A DNA stretch of 64,000 nt. It comes from Cobetia amphilecti. GTDB taxonomy: Bacteria; Pseudomonadota; Gammaproteobacteria; Pseudomonadales; Halomonadaceae. This document shows positions 8,129 to 17,797 of this stretch, in pieces. How positions within the stretch are numbered: the stretch's first letter is position 1; each line of letters opens with the position of its first letter. A model generated the notes under the pieces. That model ran no database searches, was not told the origin of the DNA, and was given only the letters and a program-made list of their open reading frames with translations. The translations under genes and the position numbers were made by a program. The stretch lies in contig NZ_CP084115.1 of the NCBI RefSeq assembly GCF_020217465.1, positions 806,001 through 870,000 on the forward strand, read 5' to 3'.

Positions 8129-9625
8129 ATGAGCCGTCCTCAGACATTGGCCGAATGGCAGGCGCTGGCCGCCCGCCTGACCCCGCAGTTGCAAGGCAAT
8201 GCCTTCATCAATGACGAATTCGTGCCGGCGGTCAGCGGCGAGACTTTCGAGAGCCTCAACCCGGCCACCGGTGAGCGGCTGGCGATGGTCGCCAGCTGTG
8301 ACAGCGCCGATGCCGAGATCGCCATTCGTCATGCGCGTGCCGCCTTCAAGAGCGGTGTCTGGTCGCGCATGGCCCCGACCCGGCGCAAGCAGGTGTTGCT
8401 CAGACTCGCCGAGCTGATGGAAGCCCATCAGGATGAGCTGGCGTTGCTGGATAGCCTCGACATGGGCAAGCCGGTCACCAGCGCGCTGAACGACATGGCC
8501 GGGGCGATCGGCTCGATCCGCCACCAGGCCGAGTCCATCGACAAGCTTTACGGTGAGGTCGCCCCGACCGGTCAGCAGGCGCTGGGCATGGTGCTGCGCG
8601 AACCGCTGGGCGTGGTGGCCTCCATCGTGCCGTGGAACTTCCCGCTGATGATGACGGCGTGGAAGATCGCCCCGGCGTTGGCGGCGGGCAACAGCGTCAT
8701 CCTCAAACCGTCGGAGAAGTCACCGCTGTCGGCGCTGCGTCTGGCGCAGCTGGCGCGTGAGGCCGGTATCCCGAGCGGCGTCTTCCAGGTGCTGCCGGGC
8801 TTCGGGCATACCGTCGGGCGTGCACTGGCGCTGTCGATGGACGTCGAATGCCTGGCCTTCACCGGCTCCACCGCCGTCGGCAAGCAATTGATGCAGTATG
8901 CCGGGCAGTCGAATCTGAAGCGGGTGTTCCTGGAGTGTGGCGGCAAGAGCCCCAACATCGTCTTCGCCGATTGCGCCAATCTGGATCGCGTCGCCGAAAG
9001 TGCCGCTGCCGCCATCTTCTACAACCAGGGCGAGGTCTGTATCGCGGGTTCACGTCTGCTGGTGGAGAACTCGATCCGTGATGCCTTCGTCGCCAAGGTG
9101 GTCGCGGCTGCCGAGCGCATGCAGCCGGGCGACCCGCTGGACCCGGCAAGCTTCATGGGCGCGATGGTCGACAGTACCCAATATGAGCGCGTGATGGGCT
9201 ATATCCGCCAAGGTGTCGAGGAGGGCGCGGCACTGCGCGCCGGCGGTGAGGAGGTCGAAGGGTCCGGACTCTTCATTCGTCCTGTGGTCTTCGATGGCGT
9301 CACGCCACAGATGGCGATCGGCTGCGAGGAAATCTTCGGCCCGGTGCTGTCCGTGTTCGGCTTCGAGACCGAAGACGAAGCGCTGGCGTTGGCCAATGAC
9401 AGTGACTTCGGGTTGGCGGCAGGGGTGTGGAGTCAGGACATCGATCGCATCATGCGCGTGACGCATCGTCTCGAATCCGGTCAGGTCTTTGTCAACAACT
9501 GGGCGGGGGGCGATCAGACCATGCCCTTCGGTGGGGTGAAGCAGTCCGGCAACGGCCGTGACAAGTCACATCACTCGCTGGCGGAGTACACCCAGCTCAA
9601 GAGTGTCTGGATCGAGCTGAGCTGA
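8129..9625 (+). CDS. puuC: Gamma-glutamyl-gamma-aminobutyraldehyde dehydrogenase (PuuC-type ALDH)
   Basis: A 498-residue aldehyde dehydrogenase of normal family length. The oxyanion Asn170 is in VPWNFP and the cofactor lysine K193 in ILKPSE. The general base Glu269 is in LECGGKSP and the catalytic Cys304 in NQGEVCIAGSR. PuuC oxidises gamma-glutamyl-aminobutyraldehyde to gamma-glutamyl-GABA with NAD(P)+, and homologues also accept other aliphatic aldehydes. It begins 2 nt after the spuC stop and ends the puuD-spuC-puuC unit. Its stop codon lies inside a two-copy 15-bp repeat, and a strong terminator follows. Confidence 0.9.
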   Translation: MSRPQTLAEWQALAARLTPQLQGNAFINDEFVPAVSGETFESLNPATGERLAMVASCDSADAEIAIRHARAAFKSGVWSRMAPTRRKQVLLRLAELMEAHQDELALLDSLDMGKPVTSALNDMAGAIGSIRHQAESIDKLYGEVAPTGQQALGMVLREPLGVVASIVPWNFPLMMTAWKIAPALAAGNSVILKPSEKSPLSALRLAQLAREAGIPSGVFQVLPGFGHTVGRALALSMDVECLAFTGSTAVGKQLMQYAGQSNLKRVFLECGGKSPNIVFADCANLDRVAESAAAAIFYNQGEVCIAGSRLLVENSIRDAFVAKVVAAAERMQPGDPLDPASFMGAMVDSTQYERVMGYIRQGVEEGAALRAGGEEVEGSGLFIRPVVFDGVTPQMAIGCEEIFGPVLSVFGFETEDEALALANDSDFGLAAGVWSQDIDRIMRVTHRLESGQVFVNNWAGGDQTMPFGGVKQSGNGRDKSHHSLAEYTQLKSVWIELS

Positions 9626-9648
9626 ATTGGAATGCGCTGAACTGAAAT
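9619..9648. repeat. 15-bp repeat across the puuC stop codon
   Basis: Units GAGCTGAATTGGAAT (9619-9633) and GCGCTGAACTGAAAT (9634-9648) match at 11 of 15 positions. The puuC stop TGA (9623-9625) is in the first copy, and the second copy repeats it in the next unit. Confidence 0.7.
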
Positions 9649-9693
9649 GAAATGAGCTGTGTAGGCCCCCGTGAACTCAGGGGCTTGCGGAGA

Positions 9694-9727
9694 AAGAAGA
9701 GGCCACGCGATTGCGTGGCCTCTTCTT
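9694..9727. terminator. Bidirectional terminator between puuC and puuR
   Basis: A perfect 15-bp stem (9694-9708 with 9713-9727) and 4-nt loop has A-rich and T-rich ends. It can stop both puuC (plus) and the convergent regulator gene (minus). Confidence 0.85.
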
Positions 9728-9747
9728 GCTTGCCTTCGCCACAAGGG

Positions 9748-10299
9748 CTAGAACATCCGCGCCGGCGTCGCGCAGCTGACCAGGCGACACTCGACATCAC
9801 CGATGTTGCGGAAGCGATGCGGCACGTTGGTATCGAAGTAGTAGGCGTCGCCCGCCTTCAATACCCGCGTGTCGCCACCGATGGTGATCTCTATCTCGCC
9901 CTCGATGACCACGCCCGCTTCCTCACCCTGATGGGTGATCATCTCGCGGCCAGTGTCAGTGACGGGCGGGTAGGTCTCGATCATGAACGACAGGGCGCGG
10001 TCACGCCGCTTGGCGCCCACCAGCTTGAAGATGACATCGCCGCTGCCGACGTTGATCAGCTCCTCCTCGCTGTAGAACACCTTGGCGGTGTTCTCGAGCT
10101 CCATGGTGAAGAAGTCGCCGACACTCATGGGAATGGCGGCGAGAATCTTCGACAGTGAACTCACCGACGGGCTGACCTTGCCCTGTTCGATCAGTGACAG
10201 GCTCGAGTGTGTCACACCGCAGCGCTTGGCCAGCTCGCGTTGCGAGATGCCACGCAAGGTACGCAATGCCCGCAGGCGGGCACCGACATCATCTGCCAT
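9748..10299 (-). CDS. puuR: XRE-family transcriptional regulator with cupin domain (PuuR-like)
   Basis: A 183-residue protein with an N-terminal helix-turn-helix (GISQRELAKRCGVTHSSLS, about residues 16-34) and a C-terminal cupin (about 110-175, ending TNVPHRFRNIG). This is the architecture and length of E. coli PuuR (185), the putrescine-responsive repressor. The ATG at 10299 is preceded by AAGGA at 7 nt. Longer in-frame starts at 10314 and 10341 have no ribosome-binding site. It converges on puuC and is the obvious candidate to bind the TATGTTGATTAAAA elements, although binding is inferred, not shown. Confidence 0.85.
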   Translation of the reverse strand: MADDVGARLRALRTLRGISQRELAKRCGVTHSSLSLIEQGKVSPSVSSLSKILAAIPMSVGDFFTMELENTAKVFYSEEELINVGSGDVIFKLVGAKRRDRALSFMIETYPPVTDTGREMITHQGEEAGVVIEGEIEITIGGDTRVLKAGDAYYFDTNVPHRFRNIGDVECRLVSCATPARMF

Positions 10300-10355
10300 C
10301 AGAACATCCTTCATGTCGCGACGAGTTGAGGAGAGGGGCAAGCCCTTCCAGACCG

Positions 10356-10393
10356 ACGACGGCCAGCCACGGAGCTCCGCGACTGGCCGTCGT
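10356..10393 (-). terminator. Hairpin downstream of gatB
   Basis: An 11-bp stem (10356-10366 with 10383-10393) encloses a smaller GGAG/CTCC hairpin, about 70 nt beyond the gatB stop. No U tract follows on the minus strand, so this is a possible terminator or processing structure. Confidence 0.4.
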
Positions 10394-10464
10394 TCACGTG
10401 CTGGTGGTCGAGATCAGGGGCATCGGCATCAGAGCCGGCGCTGTCCTGATCATCGACAACGCGA

Positions 10465-11919
10465 TCAGCTGAGGCTATCCAGCTTGTCTTTCAGCACCTT
10501 GTTGACCTGTTGCGGATTGGCGGTGCCGCGCGAGGCCTTCATCACCTGACCAACGAAGAAGCCGATCATCTTGCCACGCTTGTCCGGCTCGGCTTCCTGA
10601 TACTGGGTCACCTGGGCCGGGTTGTCGGCGATCACCTGATCGACCACGGCTTCGATGGCACCGGTGTCGGTGACCTGCTTGAGGCCGCGCGACTCGATGA
10701 TCTCGTCGGCACTCTTGCCTTCGCCATCCCACAGCGCGGCGAACACCTGCTTGGCGGCCTTGCCGTTGATGGTCTCATCGACGATGCGCTTGATCAGGCC
10801 ACCCAGCTGGGCCGCGGAGACCGGGCTGACGGTGATGTCGAGGTTTTCCTTGTTGAGGCGACCGGCCAGCTCGCCCTGCACCCAGTTGGCGGCCTGCTTG
10901 GCGTCGCCGCAGACATCCTTCACTTCCTCGAAGAAGTCGGCCATCTCGCGGCTGGCGGACAGCACGCTGGCGTCATAGGCGGACAGGCCCAGTTCGCTTT
11001 CGAAGCGCGCGCGTTTCTCGGCCGGCAGTTCCGGCAGGGTCTGGCGCAGGTGTTCGATGTAGGCCTCGTCCACTTCCACCGGCAGCAGGTCCGGGCACGG
11101 GAAGTAGCGGTAATCGTTGGCTTCTTCCTTGGTGCGCATGCTGCGCGTCTCGTCGGCGTCCGGATCATACAGGCGGGTTTCCTGTACGACCTTGCCGCCG
11201 TCCTCGATCAGCTCGATCTGACGCTCCACCTCGAAGTGGATGGCGCGCTCGATGAAGCGGAAGGAGTTGACGTTCTTGATCTCCGCGCGGGTGCCGAAGG
11301 CTTCCTGGCCCTTGGGGCGCACCGAGACGTTGACGTCGCAACGCAGGGAACCTTCGGCCATGTTGCCGTCGGAGATGCCCAGGTAGGTGACGATGGCGTG
11401 GATCGCCTTCACGTAGGCCACCGCTTCCTTGGCGGAACGCATGTCAGGCTCGGAGACGATTTCCAGCAGCGGCGTGCCGGCACGGTTGAGGTCGATGCCG
11501 GTCATGCCCTGGAAGTCTTCGTGCAGCGATTTGCCGGCATCTTCCTCGAGGTGGGCGTGGTGGATGCGGATCGACTTGCGCGTGCCATCTTCCAGCAGGA
11601 TCTCGAGCACGCCAGGACCGACGATGGGCTGATCCATCTGGCTGGTCTGGTAGCCCTTGGGCAGATCCGGGTAGAAGTAGTTCTTGCGTTCGAACACCGA
11701 ACGGCCGGCAACGGCGGCATCGACGGCGAGGCCGAAGCGCACGGCCATGGCCACGGCCTGCTCGTTGAGCACCGGCAGGGTGCCCGGCAGACCGAGGTCC
11801 ACGGCGCTGGCCTGGGTGTTGGGCTCGGCACCGTAGGTGGTGGAAGAGCCGGAGAAGATCTTTGACTGGGTGGCGAGCTGAGCGTGAACCTCAAGCCCGA
11901 TTACGACTTCCCATTGCAT
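10465..11919 (-). CDS. gatB: Aspartyl/glutamyl-tRNA amidotransferase subunit B
   Basis: A 484-residue GatB of standard length. The N-terminal catalytic kinase-like domain opens with [20 protein letters not shown] and contains [14 protein letters not shown]. The C-terminal GatB/Yqey tail covers about residues 330-480 and contains NPQQVNKVL. GatB activates Glu-tRNA(Gln) or Asp-tRNA(Asn) with ATP and accepts ammonia from GatA. The ATG shares one base with the gatA stop (TGATG), so the two are translationally coupled. It is last of the gatC-gatA-gatB unit. Confidence 0.97.
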   Translation of the reverse strand: MQWEVVIGLEVHAQLATQSKIFSGSSTTYGAEPNTQASAVDLGLPGTLPVLNEQAVAMAVRFGLAVDAAVAGRSVFERKNYFYPDLPKGYQTSQMDQPIVGPGVLEILLEDGTRKSIRIHHAHLEEDAGKSLHEDFQGMTGIDLNRAGTPLLEIVSEPDMRSAKEAVAYVKAIHAIVTYLGISDGNMAEGSLRCDVNVSVRPKGQEAFGTRAEIKNVNSFRFIERAIHFEVERQIELIEDGGKVVQETRLYDPDADETRSMRTKEEANDYRYFPCPDLLPVEVDEAYIEHLRQTLPELPAEKRARFESELGLSAYDASVLSASREMADFFEEVKDVCGDAKQAANWVQGELAGRLNKENLDITVSPVSAAQLGGLIKRIVDETINGKAAKQVFAALWDGEGKSADEIIESRGLKQVTDTGAIEAVVDQVIADNPAQVTQYQEAEPDKRGKMIGFFVGQVMKASRGTANPQQVNKVLKDKLDSLS

Positions 11920-13397
11920 CAGGCTTGCTCCTGTCCGAATTCCGGGCGCTGGCGGTGCCAGTCGGTGATTTGCTGGAACTGGTGCGCGACGCCCAGCAGG
12001 GTCTGCTCACCGAAGTGCGGGCCGAGAATCTGCAGACCCACCGGGCGCTTGCCTGCCAGGCCGGCCGGCACGCTGACGCCCGGAATGCCTGCCAGGTTGA
12101 TGGCGATGGTGTAGAGATCCTGCAGGTACATGGACAGCGGGTCCTTGTGCGCGCCGAGATCGAACGCCGGGGTCGGTGCCGCCGGGCCCATCAGTACATC
12201 GACCTGGTCGAAGGCATCGAGGAAGTCCTGACGGATCAGGCGACGCACCTTCTGGGCCTTGATGTAGTAGGCATCGAAGAAGCCTTCGGACAGGGTGTGC
12301 GTGCCGATGATGATGCGACGCTTCACCTCGTCGCCGAAGCCTTCCTCGCGGGTGCGCTTGTAGAGGTCTTCCAGGTCCTGCGGGTCCTTGCAGCGATGGC
12401 CGAAGCGCACGCCGTCATAACGCGACAGGTTGGAGGAGGCCTCGGCCGGTGCGATCACGTAGTAGGTCGGGATGGCCAGGTGGGTATGCGGCAGCGAGAT
12501 TTCCTGCACGCTGGCACCGGCATCCTCGAAGACCTTGATCGCGGCACGCACGGAGGCTTCGACTTCCTCGGACAGGCCTTCGCCGAAGTATTCCTTCGGC
12601 AGGCCGATCTTCAGGCCCTTGAGGTTGTAGTCCAGCCCTTCGACGTAATCCGGCACGCCACGCACCACGCTGGTGGAGTCGCGCGGGTCGGCGCCGGCGA
12701 TCACGTTCATCAGGCGCGCGCAGTCTTCGGCGGAGCGGGCCATCGGGCCGCCCTGATCGAGGCTGGAGGCGTAGGCGATCATGCCGTAGCGCGAGACGCG
12801 ACCGTAGGTCGGCTTGAGGCCGGTGATGCCACAGAAGGCGGCCGGCTGGCGGATGGAACCGCCGGTGTCGGTGCCCAGGGCGGCCGGCGCAAGGCCAGCG
12901 GCGACGGCGGCGGCACTGCCGCCGGAGCTGCCACCCGGCACGGCGGACAGGTCCCACGGGTTCTTGACGGCGCCGTAGTGGCTGTTCTCGTTCGAGGAGC
13001 CCATCGCGAACTCATCGAGGTTGGTCTTGCCGAGAATCACCACGCCTTCGGCCTTGAGCTTCTCGATCACGGTGGCGTCGTAGGGCGCGACGAAGTTGTC
13101 GAGCATCTTCGAGCCGCAGCTGGTGCGCACACCTTCGGTGCAGAAGATGTCCTTGATGGCCATCGGCACGCCGGTCAGCGCGGCGGCATTGCCAGCGGCA
13201 CGGCGCGCATCGGCGGCATCCGCATCACGCAGCGCGTCTTCGCGGCACAAGGTGATGTAGCTGTTGAGCTCGCCGTCGAGGCGTTCGATACGGGCCAGGA
13301 AGGCTTCCGTCAGCTCGCGGCTGGTGTATTCGCCGGCCTCCAGGCCTTGCGCCAGCTCACTGAGCGTCTTGTCATGTAGTGCAATGGACGATGACAT
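11919..13397 (-). CDS. gatA: Aspartyl/glutamyl-tRNA amidotransferase subunit A
   Basis: A 492-residue amidase-signature protein that generates ammonia from glutamine for the GatCAB complex. The Ser-cisSer-Lys triad is visible as K82 (MAIKDIF), S157 (GGSSGGS) and S181 (GTDTGGSIR). The longest frame starts at 13433. The ATG at 13397 has a weak GGA site and gives a length near the family norm (about 485), so it is preferred, although 13409 is possible. It lies 130 nt after gatC and overlaps gatB by one base. Confidence 0.95.
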   Translation of the reverse strand: MSSSIALHDKTLSELAQGLEAGEYTSRELTEAFLARIERLDGELNSYITLCREDALRDADAADARRAAGNAAALTGVPMAIKDIFCTEGVRTSCGSKMLDNFVAPYDATVIEKLKAEGVVILGKTNLDEFAMGSSNENSHYGAVKNPWDLSAVPGGSSGGSAAAVAAGLAPAALGTDTGGSIRQPAAFCGITGLKPTYGRVSRYGMIAYASSLDQGGPMARSAEDCARLMNVIAGADPRDSTSVVRGVPDYVEGLDYNLKGLKIGLPKEYFGEGLSEEVEASVRAAIKVFEDAGASVQEISLPHTHLAIPTYYVIAPAEASSNLSRYDGVRFGHRCKDPQDLEDLYKRTREEGFGDEVKRRIIIGTHTLSEGFFDAYYIKAQKVRRLIRQDFLDAFDQVDVLMGPAAPTPAFDLGAHKDPLSMYLQDLYTIAINLAGIPGVSVPAGLAGKRPVGLQILGPHFGEQTLLGVAHQFQQITDWHRQRPEFGQEQA

Positions 13398-13527
13398 GTT
13401 CGATTCCATCAGTGCAGACGATGCGCCGGGCATCGTCCGCAGAAATTCCGGGGCGGACGGGGCGTGCCGCGTGACGTGGTATCCGATGGCAGCCGGTCAC
13501 GATGCGTGAGCGACCTGCCAGGCGAGA

Positions 13528-13815
13528 TCACTCGACGACGCGCGGAACCAGATACAGACCCTGCTCTGTGGCCGGGGCCACCTGCTGAAAACGCTCGCGC
13601 TGATTCGATTCGGTGACTTCGTCCGCGCGCAGGCGTTGCGTGGCTTCCAGCGGGTGTGCCAGCGGTGCGACGCCGTCGGTATCGACCTGTTGCAGCTGGT
13701 CGACCATGGCGAGAATCCGGTCGAGATCCTCGACGTAGGCTTCGGCATCCTGCGAGGCAAGACCCAGGCGTGCGAGGTGAGCGGCACGCAGCACATCTGA
13801 ATGTTCAAGGGCCAT
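13528..13815 (-). CDS. gatC: Aspartyl/glutamyl-tRNA amidotransferase subunit C
   Basis: A 95-residue GatC, the small stabilising subunit that wraps between GatA and GatB. The N-terminal helix region ([12 protein letters not shown]) and the central [14 protein letters not shown] are characteristic. It is first gene of gatCAB and is divergent from mreB. The 329-bp divergent spacer (13816-14144) must hold promoters for both directions, but no box pair in it is convincing enough to mark. Confidence 0.93.
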   Translation of the reverse strand: MALEHSDVLRAAHLARLGLASQDAEAYVEDLDRILAMVDQLQQVDTDGVAPLAHPLEATQRLRADEVTESNQRERFQQVAPATEQGLYLVPRVVE

Positions 13816-14135
13816 TGAAGTTTCCCTGTCTTGGCTTCGAGAGGCTTGAGGTGACGGCAGGAGTCGGAGACGACCACGCGGAATCGGATTGGCGCGACGA
13901 GCGCGAAAAGCCGAATTCGAAAATTGTGGTGTCCCGGCAAACCCGATGCCCGTTACCCTGTAAAACAGCGCGCTTTGCAGCGATGGAGCAATCTGTCGCC
14001 GAATGCGCCGTTACAGTGTGATTCGGCGTGAAATGTACCACATCTGCGTCGCTCTGGCAGGCGTGTCAGCTTGCCGCCATGGGGTGGCAATGGTACCGTT
14101 CGCGTCTGCACAGGGTTCCGGTCTGGACTAGGTGA

Positions 14136-15182
<1,047 letters not shown>

Positions 15183-15207
15183 CCTCGTCCGGGGCCGGGC
15201 ATGCTGT

Positions 15208-16224
15208 GTGCTGTACGGCTGGTCCCGGCCTGTCGGAGGAAGTGCTATCAAACCCCTGTTCACGCGTGGCCCCGTGCCCGGCTACCGCATGCTGTTGTGC
15301 GCGGTGCTGTCACTCGCGCTGATGTTTGCCGAAGATCGCTTCAGCTGGATGGTCGATGTGCGCGCCAGCATGGCGACGCTGGTATCGCCCGTGCAGTGGG
15401 TCGTCAGCTTGCCGACGGAAGGCATCAGCTGGGGCGCGCTGGTGTTTGCCGACCAGCAGGAGCTGGCCGACGAAAATCGCGCGCTGCGCGAACAGCTGCT
15501 CAATCTGTCCAGCCGTGTGCAACGCATGGCGAGCCTGGCCTCCGAGAATACGCGCTTGCGCGAATTGCTCAATGCCGGGCAGCGTAGCGACATCCCCTAT
15601 ATCACCTCCCAGTTGCTGACCCTCGATGCTGACCCGTTCTCCCACCGCATGGTGGTGGACCGCGGCGAGCAGGATGGCGTGCGCATTGGCTTGCCGGTAC
15701 TCGATGCCTATGGCCTCGTCGGCCAGGTCATCTCCACCTCGGCCTACAACAGTCGCGTGCTGATGATCAGTGATGCCAGTCACGCCGTGCCGGTGGAGAT
15801 CAATCGCAATGGCCTGCGCTTCATCGCCCAGGGCAGTGGCAAGATCGATCAGGTCGATGTGCTGCATGTGCCGGACACCGCTGACATTCGTGTCGGTGAT
15901 CTGCTGGTGACTTCCGGACTGGCGCTGCGCTTTCCGCGCGGCTTGCCGGTGGCACGTGTTACCGAGGTCTATCATGATCCCGGCAAGCCGTTTGCCCGCG
16001 TGAGTGCCGAGCCCATCGCGCAGCTGGAGCGCTCGCGCAACTTCCTGATCCAGATGCCGCCACCGGTGGATACCGACAACCTGTATGTCGATGACAGTCT
16101 CGATGAGTTGCCGCGTGACAACCTGGCGGCGCCCAGGCCCGAGGGTGACGACGCCGCGCAAGGCTCCGCCGAGGATGCGGCAGACGCTCAGGCACCCACC
16201 GATGCTGCCGGGGAGAACAACTGA
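15208..16224 (+). CDS. mreC: Rod-shape-determining protein MreC
   Basis: MreC is a bitopic inner-membrane protein linking MreB filaments to periplasmic wall enzymes. It shows an N-terminal membrane segment (LLCAVLSLALMFA), a coiled coil rich in E/L/R (about residues 75-115) and the beta-rich MreC domain. The proline-rich, acidic C-terminal tail runs from about residue 275. The start is uncertain. The only in-frame standard start is GTG at 15208, which has a poor ribosome-binding site. An ideal GGAGGA (15235-15240) stands 6 nt before an ATC codon at 15247, exactly where the conserved IKPLF N-terminus begins. The stop overlaps mreD by one base. Confidence 0.88.
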   Translation: MLYGWSRPVGGSAIKPLFTRGPVPGYRMLLCAVLSLALMFAEDRFSWMVDVRASMATLVSPVQWVVSLPTEGISWGALVFADQQELADENRALREQLLNLSSRVQRMASLASENTRLRELLNAGQRSDIPYITSQLLTLDADPFSHRMVVDRGEQDGVRIGLPVLDAYGLVGQVISTSAYNSRVLMISDASHAVPVEINRNGLRFIAQGSGKIDQVDVLHVPDTADIRVGDLLVTSGLALRFPRGLPVARVTEVYHDPGKPFARVSAEPIAQLERSRNFLIQMPPPVDTDNLYVDDSLDELPRDNLAAPRPEGDDAAQGSAEDAADAQAPTDAAGENN

Positions 16225-16706
16225 TGGCCTTTCGTCCCCAGACCACCTTGCTGTGCTGGTTCTCGCTGCTGCTGGCGCTGTGTCTGCAGGTCATGCCATT
16301 GCCGGATGTATGGCTGATCTGGCGGCCCCAGTGGCTGGGCCTGATGCTGGTCTACTGGTGCATCGTCTCGCCGCAGAGTGTCGGTGTCTTCCACGGCTTC
16401 CTGTTCGGGCTGGCGCTGGATGTCCTGCAGGGCGCACCGCTGGGGCACAACGCCCTGGTACTGTCGCTGACGGCCTTCATGGGTGTGCTGCTCTATCAGC
16501 GCATTCGCGCCTACTCGCTGTTGCAGCAGGCGTTGCTGGTAATCGTGGTGCTGGGCATCGCGCAGTTGCTGGATCAATGGCTGCGCAGTCTGTTCGGTGC
16601 CGGCCCCGTCAGCCTGTCGTTCCTGCTCTCGGCGGTCATCGGCGGCGCATTGTGGCCGTGGCTCTATACCCTGCTGCAGATGCTGCGTCGGCGGGTCGCG
16701 GCCTGA
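16224..16706 (+). CDS. mreD: Rod-shape-determining membrane protein MreD
   Basis: A 160-residue polytopic inner-membrane protein with about five hydrophobic segments and the family stretch FHGFLFGLALDVLQGAPLGHNAL. MreD works with MreC, RodA and PBP2 in the elongasome. Its ATG overlaps the mreC TGA by one base, so translation is coupled. Confidence 0.93.
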   Translation: MAFRPQTTLLCWFSLLLALCLQVMPLPDVWLIWRPQWLGLMLVYWCIVSPQSVGVFHGFLFGLALDVLQGAPLGHNALVLSLTAFMGVLLYQRIRAYSLLQQALLVIVVLGIAQLLDQWLRSLFGAGPVSLSFLLSAVIGGALWPWLYTLLQMLRRRVAA

Positions 16707-16775
16707 GTGCCACTGGCACGTCGCTAGCGCTTCTTATGAGCTTCCAAAAGCCGCCTACGGGCGGCTTTCTGGTAC

Positions 16776-17612
16776 TTGTCAGCCATGTTTCTCTTCACGA
16801 GGTCTTCCATGTCATCCAGTTCAAGGTCATCCAGTTCAAGGTCATCCACTTCCAGGCCATCCACTTCCAAGCCATCCACATCTGACACTGAAAGCCCCAC
16901 TTCCTCACTCTTTGCGAACTCTGACGCCGCGACGCAGCGCAAAGTGATGTCTCAGGGCGTTGCTCAACAGGGCACTGATCAACAGGGCGCTGCTCAAGCG
17001 GAATTGATTCTCGCTTCGGGATCGCCGCGTCGACGCGATCTGCTGGCCAGTATCGGCATCCAATGTGAGGTGGCGCCGGTGGATATCGATGAGACGCCGC
17101 AGGCCAATGAGTCGCCGGAGCATTACGTGCTGCGGCTGGCGCGGGAGAAGGCGCAGGCCGGTTTCGCGGCCCTGGCGCAGCGGACGGCAGGCCAGACGGC
17201 GGGGTGGCGAGTGCTCGGCGCGGATACCGCGCTGGCACTGGATGGACGCATTCTCGGCAAGCCCCGCGATGAGGCTGACGCGCGCGCGATGCTGCTCAGC
17301 CTGTCGGGGCGCAGCCATCAGGTGCTCAGTGGCGTGGCGCTGTGTCATGGCGACGCCGGGCGCGACATGCGCTGCGCGAGCGAGCTGGTCGAGAGCCGCG
17401 TGACTTTCCGCACCATCACCCCAGAGGAGGCCGCACGCTACTGGGCGACCGGTGAGCCGGCTGACAAGGCAGGTGGCTACGCCATCCAGGGGCTCGGCGC
17501 TGTCTTCGTCAGTCATCTCGAGGGCAGTTACAGCGCCGTGGTCGGGTTGCCGCTGCATGAGACCGCAGAGCTTCTGAGCAAGGCGGGCGTTCAGCCGTGG
17601 CAACCGCTCTGA
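16776..17612 (+). CDS. maf: Maf-family nucleotide pyrophosphatase with unusual Ser-rich N-terminal extension
   Basis: The Maf domain (residues about 76-278) carries [26 protein letters not shown] and [15 protein letters not shown]. These are the motifs of the YhdE-like group that hydrolyses dTTP/UTP and modified nucleotides. The gene follows mreD as in other gammaproteobacteria. From ATG 16776 the frame adds about 75 residues that are almost all Ser, Thr, Arg, Lys or Gln and are encoded by two 15-nt tandem repeats. A later ATG at 16947 would give a 221-residue protein that still carries about 17 extra residues but has no clear ribosome-binding site. The true start needs an experiment. Confidence 0.82.
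   Translation: MSAMFLFTRSSMSSSSRSSSSRSSTSRPSTSKPSTSDTESPTSSLFANSDAATQRKVMSQGVAQQGTDQQGAAQAELILASGSPRRRDLLASIGIQCEVAPVDIDETPQANESPEHYVLRLAREKAQAGFAALAQRTAGQTAGWRVLGADTALALDGRILGKPRDEADARAMLLSLSGRSHQVLSGVALCHGDAGRDMRCASELVESRVTFRTITPEEAARYWATGEPADKAGGYAIQGLGAVFVSHLEGSYSAVVGLPLHETAELLSKAGVQPWQPL
16812..16886 (+). repeat. 15-bp tandem repeat at the 5' end of maf
   Basis: Five units: two identical copies of TCATCCAGTTCAAGG (16812-16826, 16827-16841), then TCATCCACTTCCAGG, CCATCCACTTCCAAG and a decayed fifth copy. In the maf frame they encode five-residue [10 protein letters not shown]-type units. Confidence 0.95.
16962..16997 (+). repeat. Second 15-bp repeat in the maf N-terminal region
   Basis: Units GCTCAACAGGGCACT (16962-16976) and GATCAACAGGGCGCT (16977-16991), followed by a partial GCTCAA, encode [12 protein letters not shown] immediately before the conserved Maf domain. 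Confidence 0.8.
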
Positions 17613-17797
17613 CGGGCGATGTTCCGCACTGCGTCAGTCGGGTGTCGAGACAGCACTCCAGCGCCATCGTGAAGGACGATGGCTTGCGTGCGTGGCACAA
17701 AATACCCGTTGCAGGAAATCCTTAGTCGATAGATCACAGCCGGGGGCTCCCTTGCTATGTCATAATCGCAAGCAACGACTTTACAAGGACTTGCGCT

